Assembly: GCA_045110675.1 (NCBI GenBank)
Contig: JBGCGJ010000036.1
Span: forward strand, 62,001 to 126,000
Origin: JBALVT01 sp045110675
GTDB taxonomy: Bacteria; Pseudomonadota; Gammaproteobacteria; Pseudomonadales; Halieaceae
Direction of reading: 5' to 3'
DNA length: 64,000 nucleotides
In this document: positions 59,740 to 64,000 of the stretch, in pieces
Numbering within the stretch: position 1 is the first letter of the stretch
Layout of the letters: each line of letters starts with the position of its first letter
Notes under the pieces: model-generated
The model's input: the letters and a program-made list of their open reading frames with translations, nothing else
Told to the model about the DNA's origin: nothing
Databases searched by the model: none
Made by a program: the position numbers and the translations under genes

Positions 59740-62157
59740 CTAACCCCGCAGTTTTTCGTTACTTGGATCATAAACACCATCCATTTCAACGTGACAGGCT
59801 CGCATTCCTCCGGAGGTGAGAACCTGCAAGGCGGTATCTTGCACCACCAGGTCGGGTCGGCAATAAGCGAAAGCCAAACTGCGACCTACTCGATGTCCGT
59901 AAGCTCCTCCTGTCGTTAGTCCCACCACCTCATCGCCATGGTAAACAGCTTCATTACCAAAGCATTCCGCTTTTATATCGTCATCAAAAGATAGATAGGC
60001 CAATTGGGTTTTGACCCCGTTCTTCTCGCGCTCTCGAAGATTTTCCGCGCCGATAAAGTCACGACTGGTATCAATAAACCGTCCCATACCCGCTTCTACA
60101 CCGCTGATCTCTTCGGTGTAATCGCTGCCCCAGGCGCGATACATTTTTTCCATCCGCAGCGAGTTAAATGCATAGCCGCCGAAATCTCTAAGGCCAATTT
60201 CATGACCAACGCGGAACAAAGACTGGTATAGGGAGGGGAGCTGGTAAACGGGCATATGCAGCTCATAACCCAACTCACCCGCATAGGACACACGCATCAC
60301 TCTGACACTGGCGCTATCGAGCTGGATTTCCCTGGCGCTGAGCCACGGAAAAGCACTGTTGGATAAATCGTCTTCAGTTAATAGCGAGAGAATTTCCCGC
60401 GATTTAGGGCCGGTGATAAGCACAGCGCCGATATCTTCCGTCACATTATCAATCTGGACGTCGAAGCCATCTGCATGGCTCTCCATCCAGTCCATGTCGC
60501 GAAGCTCCGAACCGATAGGGCCGATCAGATAATAGAGGGATTCGTTAATTCGGGTTATCGACTGCTCGGTCATAATGCCGCCGTTGGGACCGTGGAAAAG
60601 CGTGAGTCCCAAGCGACCGTCTCTTGCAGGTAGTTTGTTACACGACAGCAAATCCAAAAATGTACCTGCGTCCTTGCCGCTGATCTCAAACTTAGCTGCA
60701 CCAGAAATATCCACCACTCCCGCAGCGTTTTGTACCGCGAGACATTCCGCAGCGACAACATCGTGGGTATCGCTGAACTGCCAGCTATGCGTTTCTTCCC
60801 GCAATTGATCGGTCTTAAACCAGGTGGGCTTTTCATAGCCTTGAACAACACCGTGGACAGCGCCTTTGTCTGCCAGCGCGCTATAAATTGGACTGGTACG
60901 ACGCAACCTACCATGAGGTGTATGCTCGTGAGCGCCCATGGCGGTGTACATCACCTCGTAGGATTCAATCGCCTTGGTAATGCAGTAATTCTTGTCCGCC
61001 CAGTCACCGAAGCGCCGGCTGTCCAATGCCGCCATGTTAATTTCGGTTTGCCCATACACCATCCACTGGGCCATGAATTTACCCAGGCCGCCCTGAGCGA
61101 TACCGATACTGGAACCACACAGATTCCAGAAATTTCTCAAGCCTGCCTGTGGCCCCGCCAATACATTGTCATCGGGGGTGTGGGTGATTGGGCCGTTGAT
61201 AATCGTCTTCACACCAAGCTCACCAAAGATGGGCATTCTTTCGATACATCGGTCCAGGAAGGGCATCAGCCTCTCCAGATCCCCCTGGAATAATTCGCGG
61301 TCAAAAGACCAATCCATGCCATTGAGGGCCCAGGGTTTAGATCCGTAGGTTTCATAGGGGCCAATCAATAGCCCTTGGCTCTCCTGGCGAATATAGGAGG
61401 CGCAGTAGGAGTCTCGCGTCACCGGTAGTTCGAAATCCAGTGCTTCAATTTGCGGATGATTGTCTGTCACCAGGTACTGGTGTTCCAAATTCACGATGGG
61501 CAATTTAACACCTACCATGGCCGCCACTTCGGGTGCGAAACAACCCCCGGCGTTGACCACATGTTCGGCGATCACGGTCCCCTGTTCGGTTACGACTTCC
61601 CATTCGCCACTCGGTAGCGAATTGATTTCCAGGACCCGGTTAAAGCGACTGATTGTCGCACCCTGAGCGCGTGCTAATTGAGACAGCGGCAAAGCGACAG
61701 AAGAGGGATCGACATGACCGTCCTCCGGGGTGCTAACAATGATCCGAGCGGCGTCAAAGTTGTAAAAGGGGTTGAGTTCACGAGCGCGCTCTTTGGAAAC
61801 AATTTCAAATTCGCAGGGGACGTTTTTGGCTCGACTGGCCAGGTTCCGGAACCATTCTTCTTCCAGCTGGCTATAACCAACCCTGAGACTTCCCGTCTTG
61901 CGAAACACCGAGGGATCGCCGGTTTCCTCAGGAAGAATTTCGTTGTACAACTTTATAGAATAATCGTGAATTTTTGCAACCGTCATGTTGCCGATAAAGT
62001 GCGAACACAAGCCGGCTGCATGCCAGGTTGAACCACTAGTGAGTTCGCCCTTCTCTACTAGAAGTAGGTCTTTCCAACCCTCTTTGGCCAGGTGATACAA
62101 CAGGCTAATTCCAAGTGAACCGCCACCAACAATTACCACGCGTGCATGAGACTTCAT
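59740..62157 (-). CDS. Dimethylglycine dehydrogenase-like flavoprotein with GcvT domain
   Basis: 805 residues. The FAD motif GGGSLG is at 11-16, with covalent-flavin His46 in STWHAAGL, followed by CSHFIGNMTVAKIHDYSIKL-like DMGDH residues (key G, H and Y only). The GcvT half begins near residue 430 and carries the folate-site arginine in NSLRMEKMYRAWGSDYTEE. Overall closer in its N-terminal region to the 1415 paralogue than to its immediate neighbour. Role: demethylation of dimethylglycine or a similar tertiary amine with C1 capture as methylene-THF. It lies 39 bases after the MttB homologue. Start ATG 62157 has a purine-rich site. Confidence 0.88.
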   Translation of the reverse strand: MKSHARVVIVGGGSLGISLLYHLAKEGWKDLLLVEKGELTSGSTWHAAGLCSHFIGNMTVAKIHDYSIKLYNEILPEETGDPSVFRKTGSLRVGYSQLEEEWFRNLASRAKNVPCEFEIVSKERARELNPFYNFDAARIIVSTPEDGHVDPSSVALPLSQLARAQGATISRFNRVLEINSLPSGEWEVVTEQGTVIAEHVVNAGGCFAPEVAAMVGVKLPIVNLEHQYLVTDNHPQIEALDFELPVTRDSYCASYIRQESQGLLIGPYETYGSKPWALNGMDWSFDRELFQGDLERLMPFLDRCIERMPIFGELGVKTIINGPITHTPDDNVLAGPQAGLRNFWNLCGSSIGIAQGGLGKFMAQWMVYGQTEINMAALDSRRFGDWADKNYCITKAIESYEVMYTAMGAHEHTPHGRLRRTSPIYSALADKGAVHGVVQGYEKPTWFKTDQLREETHSWQFSDTHDVVAAECLAVQNAAGVVDISGAAKFEISGKDAGTFLDLLSCNKLPARDGRLGLTLFHGPNGGIMTEQSITRINESLYYLIGPIGSELRDMDWMESHADGFDVQIDNVTEDIGAVLITGPKSREILSLLTEDDLSNSAFPWLSAREIQLDSASVRVMRVSYAGELGYELHMPVYQLPSLYQSLFRVGHEIGLRDFGGYAFNSLRMEKMYRAWGSDYTEEISGVEAGMGRFIDTSRDFIGAENLREREKNGVKTQLAYLSFDDDIKAECFGNEAVYHGDEVVGLTTGGAYGHRVGRSLAFAYCRPDLVVQDTALQVLTSGGMRACHVEMDGVYDPSNEKLRG

Positions 62158-62196
62158 AACGACCTTTTTTTATTTGTGCCCGCGCCTGGGAATAGC

Positions 62197-63738
62197 CTAA
62201 CGCCCCATCGCCTCCCTGCTCAGGTAGATTGGAAATTCAGCTCGGATCTGATTGTCTATATCATCACTGACATGCTTTGGAAAATGCGTTGCCAGGATGT
62301 GATCTTTCTGTTGGATAGCGAGCAGCAGAGGATCTGGTTTGCCCGCGTCGTTCCAGTCATTGGGACTTAGTCTATTGTAAAACTCCGGATAGATATACTC
62401 CGATTGCATAACGTTTAAGGTTTGATCTGAGCCAAGATAATGTCCTTTATTTCCCAGGCAGACGTCGCGCAAGACATCGAAGGCCAAAGTCTCTTCATTG
62501 ACAGTTACACCTTTGACCATACGCATACTATTTCCGAGCACATCGTTGTCCAATAAGAGACTCTCCGGGCAGGTGCCTAACAAACTGGCGTACATCGCCG
62601 CGGCTTCATAGACGATGTTCGCACCAGAGAGAGCGGTCACCGATGCATTTGAGGCGTGTTCCGCCCCGCCCTGAAAATTAGGAAGCTTAGAGTCTGACAT
62701 TCCCGCACCGGTTCCGTTGGGTAAACCCAAATACTGACCAACCTGCGCACAAGCGGCGGATAGAATTCCCTGTTCGGGCGAGCCGCCGCTCATGGCTCCG
62801 GTGCGTAAATCCGATACAAAGGGCCATGTTCCCAGAATGGCGGGAGCGCCCGGTTTGATCGCGTTGAGATAAACAAGCCCGCCAAGACATTCCGCCCAGG
62901 CCTGGGATACCGCTCCGGCAAGACAGGGTGGTGCGGTGGCACCGGCCTGCCCGGCAGAAAGCAATAGCACAGGCATGCCGCCTTCCACTGCAACCCTCAA
63001 GCACTCCAGAGACTCCTCAGCAAACTTCATCGGTGGAACGACAAAGCAATTGGATTGGCTCACAAAGGGACGCGCCCGCCAAGCCTCTTCGCTTCCCGCC
63101 ACCCGGTGAAGGAGTTCCAGGGTTTTTTCCAGGTGCATCACCTCGGTCCAACTCGCCCCCACATGTTTGGTCGTACCCATAATGGCGTTATAGGTCGTGT
63201 TGAGGTCCATTGCGTAATTGTCTTCTATGTCCCGCAGCACACAGGTTCTCTGGAACATATGGATGTGCTCGCAGGTATCGGTTATCCGGGCCATGTCATA
63301 CAAATCCTGGGCCTGGGAATCGCGATACGTCTGGGTAATGGGATCGACAATCATCACCGCCGCTCCCGCGGTAGAAAAGTGTACGCGAGAGCCGCTGATC
63401 TGAAGATCGTGGGCGGGATCCTGGCCGTACAGAACCAGCTCCTTATCCGCGCTGGCGATGGCCTTGGCGACAACTTCCCGCGGCATGCGCAATCGGCCGT
63501 CATTACCCATGTCGGCGCCATAGGCAGTACAGGTCTCAATACAATGGGGGGTCGCCTGATTAAAACCAACCTCTTCGAGAATGCGATAACAGTTTTCCAC
63601 GACTGCAGCCACATCCTGATCGTTCAGGGGGCGATACTGTCCACCGTTTTCACCTGGATGTACCGGCTTCATATCCTCGGTAAGTGGGGCACTGCGAATG
63701 GCAACACGTGATTTTCGACCGCCGCTTCTACGGGACAT
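62197..63738 (-). CDS. Second MttB-family methyltransferase, non-pyrrolysine
   Basis: 513 residues from ATG 63738 (GGAG seven bases upstream), the same length as the homologue at 4068. An ORF extension to 63897 would run through the divergent promoter and is rejected. There is no in-frame amber codon. The N-terminus is again basic (six Arg/Lys in the first 15 residues) before the conserved barrel, which contains NAIKPGAPAILG, SDSKLPNFQGG and the C-terminal LGSDQTL. It should move methyl from a quaternary amine to a corrinoid protein. No corrinoid gene accompanies it here, so it may use that at 5646 or one elsewhere. The operon with DMGDH-like genes and a phosphodiesterase suggests glycine betaine derived from choline. 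Confidence 0.85.
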   Translation of the reverse strand: MSRRSGGRKSRVAIRSAPLTEDMKPVHPGENGGQYRPLNDQDVAAVVENCYRILEEVGFNQATPHCIETCTAYGADMGNDGRLRMPREVVAKAIASADKELVLYGQDPAHDLQISGSRVHFSTAGAAVMIVDPITQTYRDSQAQDLYDMARITDTCEHIHMFQRTCVLRDIEDNYAMDLNTTYNAIMGTTKHVGASWTEVMHLEKTLELLHRVAGSEEAWRARPFVSQSNCFVVPPMKFAEESLECLRVAVEGGMPVLLLSAGQAGATAPPCLAGAVSQAWAECLGGLVYLNAIKPGAPAILGTWPFVSDLRTGAMSGGSPEQGILSAACAQVGQYLGLPNGTGAGMSDSKLPNFQGGAEHASNASVTALSGANIVYEAAAMYASLLGTCPESLLLDNDVLGNSMRMVKGVTVNEETLAFDVLRDVCLGNKGHYLGSDQTLNVMQSEYIYPEFYNRLSPNDWNDAGKPDPLLLAIQQKDHILATHFPKHVSDDIDNQIRAEFPIYLSREAMGR

Positions 63739-63833
63739 AGGCTCACTCCAAATAGTGTTATTAGGACACTGAACCTCTGAATTCTGCGCCCGATACAAAG
63801 ACCAGGACAACGAATTTTTTCTTGCGCTATGTG

Positions 63834-63851
63834 ATAGAAATACTAATCTAT
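63834..63851. promoter_or_regulatory. Inverted repeat in the LysR-mttB divergent region
   Basis: ATAGA (63834-63838) and TCTAT (63847-63851) are separated by eight bases, with GTG and GCAC extending the symmetry by one offset base. It lies 36 bases before the LysR-type ATG, a usual place for an autoregulatory LysR box. Confidence 0.4.
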
Positions 63852-63886
63852 GCACTCGGTATTCCTTAGCACCGGAGACAGTAAAA

Positions 63887-64000
63887 ATGAGCCGCACACT
63901 GCCGCCACTAAACAGTTTGAAGGCCTATGAAAGCGCCGCACGACACCTGAGTTTTACTTTGGCATCCCAGGAACTCAATGTGACACCAGCTGCCGTTAGC
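63887..64000 (+). CDS. LysR-family regulator, GcvA-like, 3' truncated by window edge
   Basis: 38 codons are visible from ATG 63887, with GGAGA eight bases upstream. The start LPPLNSLKAYESAARHLSF and the ASQELNVTPAAVS helix-turn-helix match GcvA-type LysR regulators, which often control glycine and one-carbon genes. It is divergent from the second mttB-DMGDH-glycerophosphodiesterase operon and presumably regulates it. The ligand-binding domain lies beyond the window. Confidence 0.82.
   Translation, partial: MSRTLPPLNSLKAYESAARHLSFTLASQELNVTPAAVS

Overview
The window reads as chromosomal DNA of a Gram-negative, aerobic, probably marine gammaproteobacterium. Supporting signs are a TonB-dependent receptor, periplasmic and lipoprotein signals, a Cpx-like two-component system, PutA, GlpT very close to the enterobacterial form, and many acyl-CoA and Baeyer-Villiger enzymes. 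An order such as Cellvibrionales is a guess from gene content. I see no rRNA, tRNA, CRISPR, insertion sequence, phage gene or cobalamin riboswitch. Coding density is high, and most genes lie in short operons.

Region 1 (1-15.6 kb) is the most striking. After a truncated flavin monooxygenase comes a colinear set: a dimethylglycine-dehydrogenase-like flavoprotein with a GcvT domain, an MttB-type methyltransferase without pyrrolysine, its corrinoid protein, a DUF1638 protein, a small 'virulence factor' family protein, a MetV-like cysteine-rich protein, MetF, an MtrH/AcsE-like methyl-THF:corrinoid methyltransferase, and a ferredoxin-ASKHA corrinoid reactivator. A GlxA/GbdR-type regulator, an MFS transporter and a secreted serine hydrolase follow. 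The set amounts to an acetogen-style methyl-transfer pathway run oxidatively: methyl from a quaternary amine goes to corrinoid, then THF, then methylene-THF. Two AraC-type tandem 21-bp operators flank the flavoprotein gene. The three enzymes that must touch the corrinoid protein carry Arg-rich tails, and the corrinoid protein has a strongly acidic N-terminus.

Region 2 (15.6-27.2 kb) holds a TonB receptor-HyuA-HyuB operon on the minus strand. A XRE-cupin regulator operon (cyclophilin-like protein, MFS, amidohydrolase, MDR reductase, NTF2-like protein) diverges from it. It looks like uptake and hydrolysis of a cyclic amide or a related compound.

Region 3 (27.2-37.7 kb) has putA with a divergent Lrp regulator, carnitine dehydrogenase fused to a thioesterase, choline dehydrogenase BetA, a lipoprotein hydrolase, a shortened BCCT-like transporter and a relic of that transporter's 3' end. 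Region 4 (37.7-50 kb) is lipid-oriented: sulfatase, two acyl-CoA dehydrogenases, iron alcohol dehydrogenase, patatin, AraC regulator, enoyl-CoA hydratase, WS/DGAT, a Baeyer-Villiger monooxygenase and an acyl-CoA dehydrogenase remnant. Region 5 (50-53.8 kb) is a Spy/CpxP-like lipoprotein with an OmpR-type regulator and kinase behind a three-fold Cpx-like box, then a sterol-desaturase-family protein.

Region 6 (53.9-64 kb) returns to methylated amines: a gamma-butyrobetaine-hydroxylase-like dioxygenase and GlpT converge on a minus-strand operon of a second MttB homologue, two more DMGDH-like proteins and a periplasmic glycerophosphodiesterase, headed by a divergent LysR gene that runs off the window. 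Together the window encodes routes from glycerophosphocholine, choline, gamma-butyrobetaine and carnitine into betaine, then demethylation toward glycine with capture of the C1 units on folate. Betaine aldehyde dehydrogenase and the carnitine-pathway BKACE enzyme are not in this window.
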